38,491 bases of DNA. It comes from Ruminococcaceae bacterium UBA7101 (lineage in GTDB: Bacteria > Bacillota > Clostridia > Oscillospirales > Acutalibacteraceae). The stretch is from NCBI GenBank assembly GCA_002493325.1, contig DKYL01000005.1:1-38491 (forward strand), in the 5' to 3' direction. Positions within the stretch are counted from its first letter, which is position 1, and each line of letters opens with the position of its first letter. Below, one piece after another: positions 6,406 to 15,565 of this stretch. A model generated the notes under the pieces. It was not told where the DNA came from, made no database searches, and saw only the letters and a list, made by a program, of their open reading frames with translations. Both the position numbers and the translations under genes were made by a program.

Positions 6406-6699
6406 TCATTTTATAAACTTGTCGATTGCTGCATTGAATTCCTCAAGCATTTCGGTGTTGCCCTCTTCAACCGCGTGAACAATGCAGTGGTCAAGGTGAT
6501 CCTTCAAAATGACCTTGCCTGTGTTGTTAAGGGCTGATTTCACCGCTGCAAGCTGAATCAAAACATCGCTGCAGTCCTCGCCGTCTTCCACCATCTGCTT
6601 AACCTTCTGCAGATGACCGATTGCTTTAGCGAGACGATTGGTTACATCCTTAGTGTGTTTATGGCTGTGTGTGTGATTGTGGTGATGGATTTCACTCAT
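6406..6699 (-). CDS. CsoR-family metal-sensing transcriptional repressor
   Basis: A 97-residue all-helical DUF156 repressor. The Cu(I)-binding triad of CsoR (Cys-His-Cys) is present at Cys43, His68 and Cys72, with the 25- and 4-residue spacing of Mycobacterium CsoR. An N-terminal tail contains eight histidines in the first 15 residues and may bind metal separately. The ATG overlaps the metY stop codon in an ATGA, so the two are translationally coupled. No copper ATPase or copper chaperone gene is nearby. The family also includes persulfide sensors (CstR), which use the two cysteines; next to a sulfhydrylase that alternative is worth considering. CsoR class is firm, ligand uncertain. Confidence 0.88.
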   Translation of the reverse strand: MSEIHHHNHTHSHKHTKDVTNRLAKAIGHLQKVKQMVEDGEDCSDVLIQLAAVKSALNNTGKVILKDHLDHCIVHAVEEGNTEMLEEFNAAIDKFIK

Positions 6700-7964
6700 A
6701 TTTTATCCAGTGCCTGCTGAATATCGGCAATAATGTCGTCCGCATCCTCAATACCAACGCTGAAGCGAACAAGGTCAGGGCTTACACCGCATTCCTCAAG
6801 CTGTTCGTCGGTAAGCTGACGGTGTGTGGTTGATGCAGGGTGCAGACAGCAGGTGCGTGCATCTGCAACGTGTGTAACAATTGCTGCCATTTTTAATGAA
6901 TCCATAAACACGGTTGCGGCTTCTCTGCCGCCCTTAATACCGAAGGATACAACACCGCAGGTGCCCTTTGGCATATATTTCTGAGCAAGTGCATACTGTG
7001 AGTCATCCTCAAGCATTGCACATTTTACCCAGTTGATTTTGTCATTGTTTTTAAGATATTCAGCAACCTTTTTTGCATTTTCACAATGTCTTTCAACTCT
7101 CAGGTGCAGGGTTTCAAGTCCTACGTTAAGCAGAAAAGCATTCTGCGGCGCCTGTATTGAGCCTAAATCACGCATAAGCTGAACGGTTGCTTTGGTGATA
7201 TATGCACCCTTTCCGAAGGTTTCGGTATAGGTAATGCCGTGATAGCTTTCGTCAGGAGTGGTCAGACCCTTGAATTTGTCATTCTGAGTCCAGTCAAAAT
7301 TACCGCTGTCAACGATTGCACCGCCGATTGTTGATGCGTGACCCTCCATATACTTGGTTGTGGAGTGTGTAACAATATCGCAGCCGAATTCAAAGGGACG
7401 GCAGTTGATAGGGGTTGCAAAGGTGTTGTCGATAATAAGCGGAACACCATTTGCGTGTGCAACCTTTGCAAAACGCTCAATGTCAAGAATATCAATGCTC
7501 GGATTTGAAATGGTTTCGCCGAAAACCGCCTTGGTGTTTGGCTTGAAGGCTGCCTGAATTTCTTCCTCGGTTGCCTGTGGTGAAACGAAGGTGAAATCAA
7601 TGCCGAGCTTTCTCATGGTTACATTGAAAAGATTAAATGTGCCGCCGTAAATAGCAGAGGATGACACAATGTGGTCGCCTGCCTCTGCAATGTTGAATAC
7701 AGCGTAGAAATTAGCTGCCTGACCTGATGAGGTGAGCATACCTGCCACACCGCCCTCAAGCATTGCGATTTTCTTTGCCGCATAATCGCAGGTCGGGTTT
7801 TGCAGACGTGAATAGAAATATCCGCTTTTCTTTAAGTCAAAAAGATCGCCCATTTCCTCACTGCTGTCATATTTATAGGTTGTGCTCTGCACAATCGGTA
7901 TTACTCTCGGCTCGCCGTTTGCAGGCTCATAGCCGCCCTGAACACAGATTGAATTAATTTTCAT
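6696..7964 (-). CDS. metY: O-acetylhomoserine sulfhydrylase (MetY)
   Basis: A 422-residue PLP enzyme of the Cys/Met metabolism family. It converts O-acetylhomoserine and sulfide to homocysteine. The PLP lysine is Lys204 in THSTTKYMEGHA. Asp179 in IIDNTFATP contacts the pyridine nitrogen, and YSRLQNPT (51-58) and TSSGQAA (78-84) are cofactor-binding loops. The length and the insertion around 215-255 (FKGLTTPDESYHG) fit MetY rather than MetB/MetC. It follows the phosphomutase-like gene by 15 bases and overlaps csoR by four. No S-box (SAM) riboswitch or T-box is seen upstream. Confidence 0.95.
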   Translation of the reverse strand: MKINSICVQGGYEPANGEPRVIPIVQSTTYKYDSSEEMGDLFDLKKSGYFYSRLQNPTCDYAAKKIAMLEGGVAGMLTSSGQAANFYAVFNIAEAGDHIVSSSAIYGGTFNLFNVTMRKLGIDFTFVSPQATEEEIQAAFKPNTKAVFGETISNPSIDILDIERFAKVAHANGVPLIIDNTFATPINCRPFEFGCDIVTHSTTKYMEGHASTIGGAIVDSGNFDWTQNDKFKGLTTPDESYHGITYTETFGKGAYITKATVQLMRDLGSIQAPQNAFLLNVGLETLHLRVERHCENAKKVAEYLKNNDKINWVKCAMLEDDSQYALAQKYMPKGTCGVVSFGIKGGREAATVFMDSLKMAAIVTHVADARTCCLHPASTTHRQLTDEQLEECGVSPDLVRFSVGIEDADDIIADIQQALDKI

Positions 7965-7979
7965 TGTTTTTTCCTCCTG

Positions 7980-9188
7980 TCAGTCCTCAAGAAAATGCTT
8001 CATTACACTTGGACCGTGCTCGATGAAATTGCCTGTTTCCTTGGCAGTCTCCTCATTAATAGTGTCGACACCTTTGATTTCATTATTCTTATGATAAATA
8101 AGATATGGTACAGGGTCACTTGCGTGTGTGCGTGTAACAATCGGTGTCGGATGGTCGGGTAAAATCATAATTTTGTAATCATCAAATTTTTCAAGACCTT
8201 TAAATAAAATCGGTAAAACACGCTCGTCAATCATTTCAATTGCTCTTACCTTGTTTTCAGGCTCATTTCTGTGACCGCATTCGTCAGGTGCTTCAAAATG
8301 GATATAAACCAAATCATTTCTGTCAAGCAGCTCAATGCCTGCCTCAGCCTTGCCCTCAAAGTTGGTGTCAATATAGCCTGTTGCACCGTCAACCTCGGCA
8401 ACCTCCATTTTTGCACAGCCGCCGATACCCTTGATAAGATCAACTGCAGATACAACTGCACCCTTGATGCCATAGATTTCCTCAAAGGGTGAAAGTGCAG
8501 GGCGCTTGCCCTCACCCCAGAGCCAGATTGAGTTAGCAGGGCGCTTGCCTGCCTCTTTTCTCGCAATGTTAACAGGGTGATCCTTTAAAAGCTCATAGCT
8601 TTTTTTCATCATTTCAATCAGCGGCTTTGCATTCTCGCTGGTTGAAAGGTGTTCGGTAATCACCTTGCCTGTAATATCGTGAGGGGGTGTCATTTTACCA
8701 AGGTCAGTTGTGCCGTTGTCCCAAATCAGGCAGTGGCGGTAAGAAACACCCGGGTAGAATTTAAATTCCTCTGTGCCGAGCTTTTCATCAATATACTTGA
8801 TTAAAATTTCAGCCTCTTCTGTTGAAATATCGTCTGCACAGTAGTCCTCGATTGTTTTTTCTTCATATGGCAAATCGTCCTCGCTGAGGGTAACAAGGTT
8901 TGTTCTCAGTGAAACATCTGTTGACTTCATATCAATGCCGATAGATGCAGCCTCCAGCGGGCTTCTGCCTGTGTAATATTTCATAGGGTCAAAGCCCATA
9001 ACACTCATATTGGCAACGTCACTGCCGGGTTTCAAGCCCTCAGCAACGGTTCTGATTAAGCCGACCTCAGCCTTTGATGCAAGCATATCCATATTCGGCT
9101 TTTTTGCACACATCATAGGTGTTTTGCCGTCAAGTGCAGGAACGGGATAGTCAGCCATACCGTCATATAAAACAACTACGTATTTCAT
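7980..9188 (-). CDS. ApgM-type phosphoglycerate mutase-like protein / proposed homoserine kinase
   Basis: A 402-residue alkaline-phosphatase-superfamily protein. The metal/nucleophile region shows VVLYDGMADYP (Asp9) and GSDVANMSVMGFDP, followed by ILPDHPTP and a late HASDPVPYL for metal binding. Archaeal-type cofactor-independent phosphoglycerate mutases have this layout. A bacterial branch of the same family, often beside threonine/methionine genes in genomes that lack ThrB, has been proposed to act as homoserine kinase. Here the gene directly precedes metY, which uses an activated homoserine, so homoserine phosphorylation is a fair alternative to glycolysis. I start at ATG 9188; the upstream in-frame TTG lies before the GAAAGGA ribosome site. 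Confidence 0.85.
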   Translation of the reverse strand: MKYVVVLYDGMADYPVPALDGKTPMMCAKKPNMDMLASKAEVGLIRTVAEGLKPGSDVANMSVMGFDPMKYYTGRSPLEAASIGIDMKSTDVSLRTNLVTLSEDDLPYEEKTIEDYCADDISTEEAEILIKYIDEKLGTEEFKFYPGVSYRHCLIWDNGTTDLGKMTPPHDITGKVITEHLSTSENAKPLIEMMKKSYELLKDHPVNIARKEAGKRPANSIWLWGEGKRPALSPFEEIYGIKGAVVSAVDLIKGIGGCAKMEVAEVDGATGYIDTNFEGKAEAGIELLDRNDLVYIHFEAPDECGHRNEPENKVRAIEMIDERVLPILFKGLEKFDDYKIMILPDHPTPIVTRTHASDPVPYLIYHKNNEIKGVDTINEETAKETGNFIEHGPSVMKHFLED

Positions 9189-9235
9189 ATAAAAATAGAA
9201 TCCTTTCAATAATTTAGTTTGTTGCTTTTTAACTT

Positions 9236-9263
9236 GTTATATCTACAATAAAGCCTTTGTAAA
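9236..9263 (-). promoter_or_regulatory. Candidate promoter of the apgM-metY-csoR unit
   Basis: On the minus strand TTTACA (9263-9258) and TATAAC (9241-9236) are 16 bases apart, each one base from consensus. The predicted start codon is about 48 bases downstream. Confidence 0.55.
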
Positions 9264-9309
9264 TATTTTGCCTTTGTTTATCGTGAGGCATCACTTAATG
9301 CAGCTATCT

Positions 9310-10311
9310 TTATTTATTTTCATATTTAGGTTTGCCCGTAAATATCGGGAATACCTTATTGAAAAATAATATTACCAGTACTTCTGTCAACAGAGTTGCT
9401 GCAAAAATAATAACAACTTTCAATAGTTCGTTCAGGTTATAAACATTTTCGCTGAAATATTCAACAAATCTTCTGAATATATTAATAATTCCCATATTTG
9501 TCAAAAGCATAACCAATGTATTCTTTCCAAAGAAACATAAAATTTTTGAATGATTTATTGCTTTTGAAATATATAAAGTTCCTATTGAGCCTAAAATAGC
9601 ACAAATAACAAAAGCGATAGGATTTGTACACTTATTAAATGCCATACTAATGTCTTCAATTTCTTGAGAAATAAAAAATGTTGCAACCAAAAGGACAATT
9701 CCTATAATCAAATACATAAGTCTGTTAATGCTGACTTTTTCCTTGATTTTCAATTCGGTTTTTCTATAGATATGTCCAAACGAGAAAAAACCGCATGCTA
9801 CTGCAGCACTGTTTATTGAAGGTGCTCCGCCATACAAATAACAATATAACAGTGCAACTGCTGAAATTACAATAGAACAGCCAAACATTACATAATCAAC
9901 AATTTCATTTTTAACAAATTTTGTTTTTATCAAAAAGACATTAAAAAAATGATAAAGAATTGAAACATATAGTAATGATTCTATAAACCAATATCCGCCG
10001 GATCTTACATAATTGTAATTTATTTGTAAACCGCTCATCAATAAGTTTGTATAAAAATTATACAGATAGACGAGTATTAATGGAACTAATAAAGTTTTTG
10101 CCTTACTATATAAATAATCTTTTGTTGGTTTAAGTTTATATAAATATCCTGAAAGGAAAAAGAACAATGGCATAAAAAATGATTTAATCATTGACGTTAA
10201 AAACGGCAGTTGATCCATCGAATTATTTATACTATGGCGCCAGATTACTAATATTATTCCAATACATTTTGCTATATCTAAATAGTCTAGTCGTTGTTTT
10301 TCTGCTTTCAT
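9310..10311 (-). CDS. Acyltransferase_3-family membrane acyltransferase
   Basis: A 333-residue multi-span membrane protein of the OafA/Acyltransferase_3 family, which O-acetylates cell-surface glycans. It starts RLDYLDIAKCIGIILVIWRHS, the usual N-terminal helix with the catalytic His26 of the family, and continues with FFMPLFFFLSGYLYKLK. About nine to ten hydrophobic spans follow. There is no SGNH domain. The gene is more AT-rich than its neighbours: 14 of 60 bases are G or C in 9541-9600, against 29 of 60 in 7141-7200 inside metY. It lies between purL and the metY unit on the same strand without functional link, so it may be a later insertion. The acceptor is unknown. Confidence 0.88.
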   Translation of the reverse strand: MKAEKQRLDYLDIAKCIGIILVIWRHSINNSMDQLPFLTSMIKSFFMPLFFFLSGYLYKLKPTKDYLYSKAKTLLVPLILVYLYNFYTNLLMSGLQINYNYVRSGGYWFIESLLYVSILYHFFNVFLIKTKFVKNEIVDYVMFGCSIVISAVALLYCYLYGGAPSINSAAVACGFFSFGHIYRKTELKIKEKVSINRLMYLIIGIVLLVATFFISQEIEDISMAFNKCTNPIAFVICAILGSIGTLYISKAINHSKILCFFGKNTLVMLLTNMGIINIFRRFVEYFSENVYNLNELLKVVIIFAATLLTEVLVILFFNKVFPIFTGKPKYENK

Positions 10312-10373
10312 GCTATTATCTCCATAATGGATTTATGCTTTCTGTTTGAAAGTAAACGAATCTGGTTATAAAA

Positions 10374-13300
10374 TTACTTAAAGTAATTCACACCGCTCTC
10401 AAATATTTTCATATCCTTTTCAAACGGAACGTTTGCATAAAGATCAGTGCCCTTACGTTCACTGTGACCCATTTTGCCGAGAACTCTGCCATCAGGTGAG
10501 GTAATACCCTCAACTGCACATACAGAGCCGTTCGGGTTAAACGGCATATCATCAACAGGTGTGCCGTCAAGGCTAACATACTGTGTAGCAACCTGACCAT
10601 TTTCAATGAGCTTTTTCATAACATCATCGTTTGCAACAAATCTGCCTTCACCGTGGCTGATTGGTACTGCGAAAACATCGCCTGCATTCACACCGCTGAA
10701 CCATGGTGATTTAACACTGCTGATTCTTGTGTATGCCATCTGTGAAATATGTCTGCCAATGGTGTTAAAGGTCAATGTCGGGTCAGTATCCTTAATTTCT
10801 CTTATTTCACCATATGGTACTAAGCCTAATTTTATGAGCGCCTGGAAACCGTTGCAGATACCAAGCATTAAACCGTCACGGCAGTTGAGAAGCTTTGTAA
10901 CTGCTTCCTTAACCTTTGGATTCCTGAAGGTTGTAGCAATGAATTTACCTGATCCCTCAGGCTCGTCACCGCCGCTGAAGCCGCCGGGTAACATAATAAT
11001 CTGTGATGATTCAATTTCCCTAACCATTTTGTCAATGGTTTCATTGATTGCTGCTGATGAAAGGTTGTTGACAACAAGGATGGATGCCTCTGCACCTGCC
11101 TTTTCAAAGGCTCTTGCAGTGTCAACCTCACAGTTTGTGCCAGGGAATGCAGGGATAAATACCTTAGGTCTTGCAACCTTGTTTTTCGCAACAAAGATGG
11201 AACGCTCCTTGTAAAGCGGAACATCAAACGGCATATTTGCCTTTTTACCTGAATCGGTAGCAAATACCTTTTCAAGCTTGCCTGTCCAAGCGTCAATCAA
11301 CTCATCAACAGTCTGAACTGTGCCGTCAATAATGAATACGCCGTTTTCGTTTGTTGTACCTAAAAGGATGCCGTCAAAAGCATCAGCGTCTGCCAGCTCA
11401 ACAACAAAGCTTGCTTCCTTGGCAGCGAATAAGGTTTCCTTATCAAGTCCCTGTGCAAAGGTAAAGCCCTGCTTGTTACCGAATGCCATTTTGCAGACAC
11501 AGGCAGCAGCACCGCCCTCTTTAACAACAGATGCAGCAAGGATTTTGCCGCTGCGGATACCCTCATAAACACTTACCATAAGTGCCATTGCCTTTTCAAA
11601 ATCAGGCAGACCGCTGTTTTCATCAACAGGCAAAGGTAAAAGCTTAACTGCTGAGCCTGTTCTCTTGAACTGTGCGGATACTGTTTTGGATGCCTCGCTC
11701 ATACCGACTGCAAAGGATACAAGAGTAGGCGGAACGTCAAGCTCGTTAAAGCTGCCGCTCATAGAGTCCTTACCGCCGATTGACGGGCACTTGTAGCCAA
11801 GCTGTGCCTTTAATGCACCGAGGAGTGCGGCAGTCGGCTTGCCCCAGCGTGTGGGGGCATCGTTCAATCTTTCAAAATATTCCTGGAATGTAAGTCTTGC
11901 TTTGGATGGGTCACAGCCTACTGCAGCCAGCTTTGCCAGTGATTCGCTGACAGCAAATGCTGCTGAATGGAATGGTGACCAGCGTGAAAGCTTTGGAATA
12001 AAGCCGTATGCCATAACGGTTGCTGTATCTGTTTCACCCTCAAGGAGCGGAATTTTTGCAACCATTGCCTCTTCGGGCGTAAGCTGATATTTGCCTGCAT
12101 AAGGCATTAATACGGTTGACGCACCGATGGATGAGTCAAAGCGTTCAACAAGTCCCTTTTGTGAACAAACCTCGAGTCTTGCAAGGTTTGCCTTTAATGC
12201 CTCGGCATTGTCAAGGTCTGCAAGCTCTGCAGGAATCTGCTTTGTGTAATCCATACTGTCATCAACGGCAGTGATTTCAGCCTTGGCATGCTGGGTTACA
12301 CCGTTTGTATTTAAGAAATCACGGCTGAGGTCAACGATTTTGTCACCTCTCCATGTCATTTCAAGTCTGTTTTCATCTGTTACAACTGCAACAGGTGTTG
12401 CCTCCAAGTTCTCTTCGTTTGAAAGTGCAATGAACTTGTCAACATCGTTTTTGTCAAGCACAACAGCCATACGCTCCTGTGACTCACTGATAGCAAGCTC
12501 TGTGCCGTCAAGACCGTCATATTTCTTCGGTACCTTGTCAAGGTCAATCTTCAGACCGTCAGCAAGCTCACCGATAGCAACGGATACACCGCCTGCACCA
12601 AAGTCGTTGCAGCGCTTAATCATTCTTGCAACCTCTGTTTTTCTGAACAAACGCTGGATTTTACGCTCGGTAGGCGGATTACCCTTCTGCACCTCTGCAC
12701 CGCAGGTTTCGATGGATGAGCTGTTGTGTGCCTTTGATGAGCCTGTTGCACCGCCGCAGCCGTCACGTCCTGTTCTTCCACCGAGAAGAACGATAACATC
12801 ATCCTTCTGTGGGCATTCACGAATAACATTGTGCTTTGGTGATGCACCGATAACTGCACCGATTTCCATTCTCTTTGCAACATAGCCTGCGTCATAAAGC
12901 TCTGTTACCTGACCTGTTGCAAGACCAATCTGGTTGCCGTAGCTTGAATAGCCTGCTGCTGCACCTGTGGTGATTTTGCTCTGGGGCAGCTTAGCGTCGA
13001 GTGTTTCCTCAAAGGGAGTTGTCGGGTCGCCTGAGCCTGTAACACGCATAGCCTGATAAACATAGGCTCTGCCTGACAGTGGGTCACGGATTGCACCGCC
13101 AAGGCAGGTAGCAGCACCGCCGAAAGGCTCGATTTCTGTCGGGTGGTTGTGTGTTTCGTTCTTGAACTGAACGAGCCACTGCTCTGTTTTGCCGTCAATA
13201 ACTACGGGCACTTCGATTGAGCATGCGTTGATTTCTTCGCTTTCGTCAAGATTGTCAACAAGACCTCTTTTCTTGAGTGCCTTTGTGCCGATACAAGCCA

Positions 13301-14126
13301 TATCCATTAAGCAGACAATCTTATCTCTGTCGCCGTAAACCTCTTTGCGAACGTCAAAATATTCATTCAGGGCATCTTCAATCGCCTTATTATATTTGCT
13401 TTCATTTATTTTGATTTCATCAAGCTCTGTTGCAAAGGTGGTGTGACGGCAGTGGTCTGACCAGTAGGTGTCAATAACCTTAAGCTCTGTTAAGCTTGGG
13501 TCCCTGTTTTCGTCATTCTTAAAGTAATCTCTTACCCAGCAAAGGTCGGCAATACTCATTGCAAAGCCCATTGACTTGTGATACTCCGCAATTTCATCGT
13601 CACTTTTTTCAATAAATCCGTTAATGCGAACAATGTCAGCAGGTACATCACTCTTTAAGTCGAGTGACTCAGGCTTGTCCATTGATGCAACACGGGATTC
13701 AACAGGGTTGATAATATATGCTTTAATTTTTTCAAATTCCTCATCAGTGATGTCACCCTTAACAGCAATTACCTTAGCAGATAATACGTCGGGTCTTTCA
13801 CCTGCGGTTAAAAGCTGAATACACTGCGCAGCAGAGTCGGCACGCTGGTCATACTGACCGGGCAGATACTCGGTTGCAAAATATCTCCAGCCCTCGGGGA
13901 TGGAAAGCTCGCTGTAAACATTGTCAAGGTTCGGCTCGGAAAGGATTGTTTTAACAGCAGTGTCAAACTCCTCCTCACTTAATCCCTGTGCGTCATAGCG
14001 GTTAATGATTCTTAAATCCTCCAATGCAGTGATACCCACATTGTTTTTCAAATCAGCCAGTGTCTGACCGGCTTCAATGTCATTACCTTTTTTCTTTTCA
14101 ACAAATACACGATAAACCATTGCCAT
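10374..14126 (-). CDS. purL: Phosphoribosylformylglycinamidine synthase, single-chain
   Basis: A 1250-residue enzyme for the fourth step of purine synthesis (FGAR to FGAM with ATP and glutamine). It joins the PurS-like N-terminal part, two AIR-synthase-like halves and a C-terminal glutaminase. Visible motifs are DTYWSDHCRHTTF and KNETHNHPTEIEPFGGAATC in the first half, SIGGKDSMSGSF in the second, and VFIPAFPGTNCE, LPGGFSGGDEPEGSGK and MLGICNGFQAL with the nucleophile cysteine in the glutaminase, plus PISHGEGRF. Clostridia often use this long form in place of separate PurS/PurQ/PurL. The ATG follows AAGGAG. No other pur genes and no purine riboswitch are seen here. Confidence 0.97.
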   Translation of the reverse strand: MAMVYRVFVEKKKGNDIEAGQTLADLKNNVGITALEDLRIINRYDAQGLSEEEFDTAVKTILSEPNLDNVYSELSIPEGWRYFATEYLPGQYDQRADSAAQCIQLLTAGERPDVLSAKVIAVKGDITDEEFEKIKAYIINPVESRVASMDKPESLDLKSDVPADIVRINGFIEKSDDEIAEYHKSMGFAMSIADLCWVRDYFKNDENRDPSLTELKVIDTYWSDHCRHTTFATELDEIKINESKYNKAIEDALNEYFDVRKEVYGDRDKIVCLMDMACIGTKALKKRGLVDNLDESEEINACSIEVPVVIDGKTEQWLVQFKNETHNHPTEIEPFGGAATCLGGAIRDPLSGRAYVYQAMRVTGSGDPTTPFEETLDAKLPQSKITTGAAAGYSSYGNQIGLATGQVTELYDAGYVAKRMEIGAVIGASPKHNVIRECPQKDDVIVLLGGRTGRDGCGGATGSSKAHNSSSIETCGAEVQKGNPPTERKIQRLFRKTEVARMIKRCNDFGAGGVSVAIGELADGLKIDLDKVPKKYDGLDGTELAISESQERMAVVLDKNDVDKFIALSNEENLEATPVAVVTDENRLEMTWRGDKIVDLSRDFLNTNGVTQHAKAEITAVDDSMDYTKQIPAELADLDNAEALKANLARLEVCSQKGLVERFDSSIGASTVLMPYAGKYQLTPEEAMVAKIPLLEGETDTATVMAYGFIPKLSRWSPFHSAAFAVSESLAKLAAVGCDPSKARLTFQEYFERLNDAPTRWGKPTAALLGALKAQLGYKCPSIGGKDSMSGSFNELDVPPTLVSFAVGMSEASKTVSAQFKRTGSAVKLLPLPVDENSGLPDFEKAMALMVSVYEGIRSGKILAASVVKEGGAAACVCKMAFGNKQGFTFAQGLDKETLFAAKEASFVVELADADAFDGILLGTTNENGVFIIDGTVQTVDELIDAWTGKLEKVFATDSGKKANMPFDVPLYKERSIFVAKNKVARPKVFIPAFPGTNCEVDTARAFEKAGAEASILVVNNLSSAAINETIDKMVREIESSQIIMLPGGFSGGDEPEGSGKFIATTFRNPKVKEAVTKLLNCRDGLMLGICNGFQALIKLGLVPYGEIREIKDTDPTLTFNTIGRHISQMAYTRISSVKSPWFSGVNAGDVFAVPISHGEGRFVANDDVMKKLIENGQVATQYVSLDGTPVDDMPFNPNGSVCAVEGITSPDGRVLGKMGHSERKGTDLYANVPFEKDMKIFESGVNYFK

Positions 14127-14280
14127 TTGATTTCTCCTTGGTAAATTTTAATCGCATATATAATAACACAAAATATTTAAAATGCCTATACAAAATTTGA
14201 TATTTTTTTATTTTATTTTATAGGTGCTGTTTTACTCGGGGAAGATTGATAAATATTTCACAGAAAATTTACACAAACTA

Positions 14281-14309
14281 TTCAATCTTTTCATTTTTTA
14301 TGATATACT
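14281..14309 (+). promoter_or_regulatory. Candidate promoter of the PAS protein gene
   Basis: TATACT (14304-14309) is a good -10 element. TTCAAT (14281-14286), 17 bases upstream, is a weak -35. Confidence 0.4.
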
Positions 14310-14353
14310 TAATGGTTGGATGAACATATTATTTTACGGAAAGGGGTGAAGCC

Positions 14354-15517
14354 ATGGATGAAAATATAATTGCCATCGACGACGGGGCATACGAGGTTGA
14401 ATTTATGAATCTTGTGGTTGACAAGGCTGATAATTTAAAGGTCGTTGATTCGGACAGCCATTTCAGAAAATTCACAGGTGTTCACCCGTCAAAAATCAAA
14501 CAGGGCAAGCTGTTTCTTCATGATTTTATCAAGCCTGTTTACCGTGAAAAAATAATGAAAATTCTTTGCAAAAAAAATTCTCCCTATGTGTATTTTGAGG
14601 CTGAGTTTTTGGATAAAAGCGGTGAAAGTGTATTTATATACTGCACAGGTCAGAACTGGGATAATTCCACACTCTGCAGGCTCACACTTGTTGACGTGTC
14701 AAAATCACAGCTTAAGCAGGAACAGCTTAAGCAGCAGGCAGAGGAAATGGACCATCTGATTGATATGGTCACAGGCGGCGTGTGCCTCTTTAAAGTAACG
14801 AGTGATATGCATATTGAGCCGATTTATCTGAATGAGGGCGGCTGCAAGCTTTTCGGTACAACAAAGAATGCCTGCAAAAACCAGCTTCACAGACTGGATG
14901 AATTAATTCATCCTGAGGATAAAAGCCTTGTTTTTCAGGCTATCGGCAAAGCAATGGCAACCAATGAGGCGATTGATATTGAATTTCGTACAATCGTACA
15001 TAAGGATGAGTACAGATGGTGTAAATTCAATGCCGCAATTCAGAGTTATGATAAGGATAAAAGTCCTGTATTTCATGCAATGTTTACAGATATAACCAGT
15101 GTCAAGGAGGCAGAGGAAAAGGCTGATCTGCTTAATGAACGGCTGATTAAAATGTTTAAAAATGTACCTACTCCCGTTTTTTCAACCTCTACGGAGGAGC
15201 CGTTGATTTTAAACATTGTCAGTGAAGATTTTATGAAATTTATGGGCTATTCAAGAAGCTTTCTGTTTGATGAGCACGGCGGTAATCTTGCCGACTTTAT
15301 GATAGAACGTGAGGTAAGATACGTTGAGGCGAATATAAGAAAGCAGATTGAGGAAAACGGCATAGTGAAAATCCGTTATTCACTCCGAGTGAAGGGCGGG
15401 AAATTTGTTGTTGTGGAGGATAATCGTAAAATTGTTGACCAGGACGACGGCACAAAATCAATGCTCTGCAGCCTGAAAAATGTCACAAAAAGCTATCGTG
15501 AAAACAGTGATATATAA
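14354..15517 (+). CDS. Triple-PAS protein without output domain
   Basis: A 387-residue soluble protein made of three PAS-like units at about residues 15-115, 135-255 and 270-383. The second is the clearest, with the PAC-type end EFRTIVHKDEYRWCKFNAAI and TDITSVKEAEEKADLLNERL. A short coiled coil (QLKQEQLKQQAEEMDHLI) links the first two. No GGDEF, EAL, kinase, methyl-accepting or DNA-binding domain follows: after the third unit the protein ends and a terminator comes four bases later, so this is not an obvious truncation. It probably senses a ligand or redox state and acts through a partner. The strong AAAGGGGTG site supports the start. Confidence 0.8.
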   Translation: MDENIIAIDDGAYEVEFMNLVVDKADNLKVVDSDSHFRKFTGVHPSKIKQGKLFLHDFIKPVYREKIMKILCKKNSPYVYFEAEFLDKSGESVFIYCTGQNWDNSTLCRLTLVDVSKSQLKQEQLKQQAEEMDHLIDMVTGGVCLFKVTSDMHIEPIYLNEGGCKLFGTTKNACKNQLHRLDELIHPEDKSLVFQAIGKAMATNEAIDIEFRTIVHKDEYRWCKFNAAIQSYDKDKSPVFHAMFTDITSVKEAEEKADLLNERLIKMFKNVPTPVFSTSTEEPLILNIVSEDFMKFMGYSRSFLFDEHGGNLADFMIEREVRYVEANIRKQIEENGIVKIRYSLRVKGGKFVVVEDNRKIVDQDDGTKSMLCSLKNVTKSYRENSDI

Positions 15518-15520
15518 TGA

Positions 15521-15552
15521 AAAACAGCAGGTTATCCGACCTGCTGTTTTTT
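15521..15552 (+). terminator. Intrinsic terminator after the PAS gene
   Basis: AAAACAGCAGGT pairs perfectly with ACCTGCTGTTTT across a six-base loop and continues into a T run, four bases after the stop codon. Confidence 0.92.
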
Positions 15553-15565
15553 GCATTATAACAAA

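Noticed and set aside
7965..9240. SAM riboswitch or T-box upstream of the metY unit
   Set aside because: The gap before apgM is about 120 bases and shows no S-box, SAM-II-like or T-box core and no terminator hairpin.
10606..13198. Several long open frames on both strands inside purL
   Set aside because: purL has a continuous well-conserved frame over the whole region; the others have no ribosome sites or recognisable domains and are shadows of its codon pattern.
14127..14353. Purine riboswitch before purL
   Set aside because: No conserved purine aptamer core or terminator is visible in the leader; only AT-rich promoter-like sequence.
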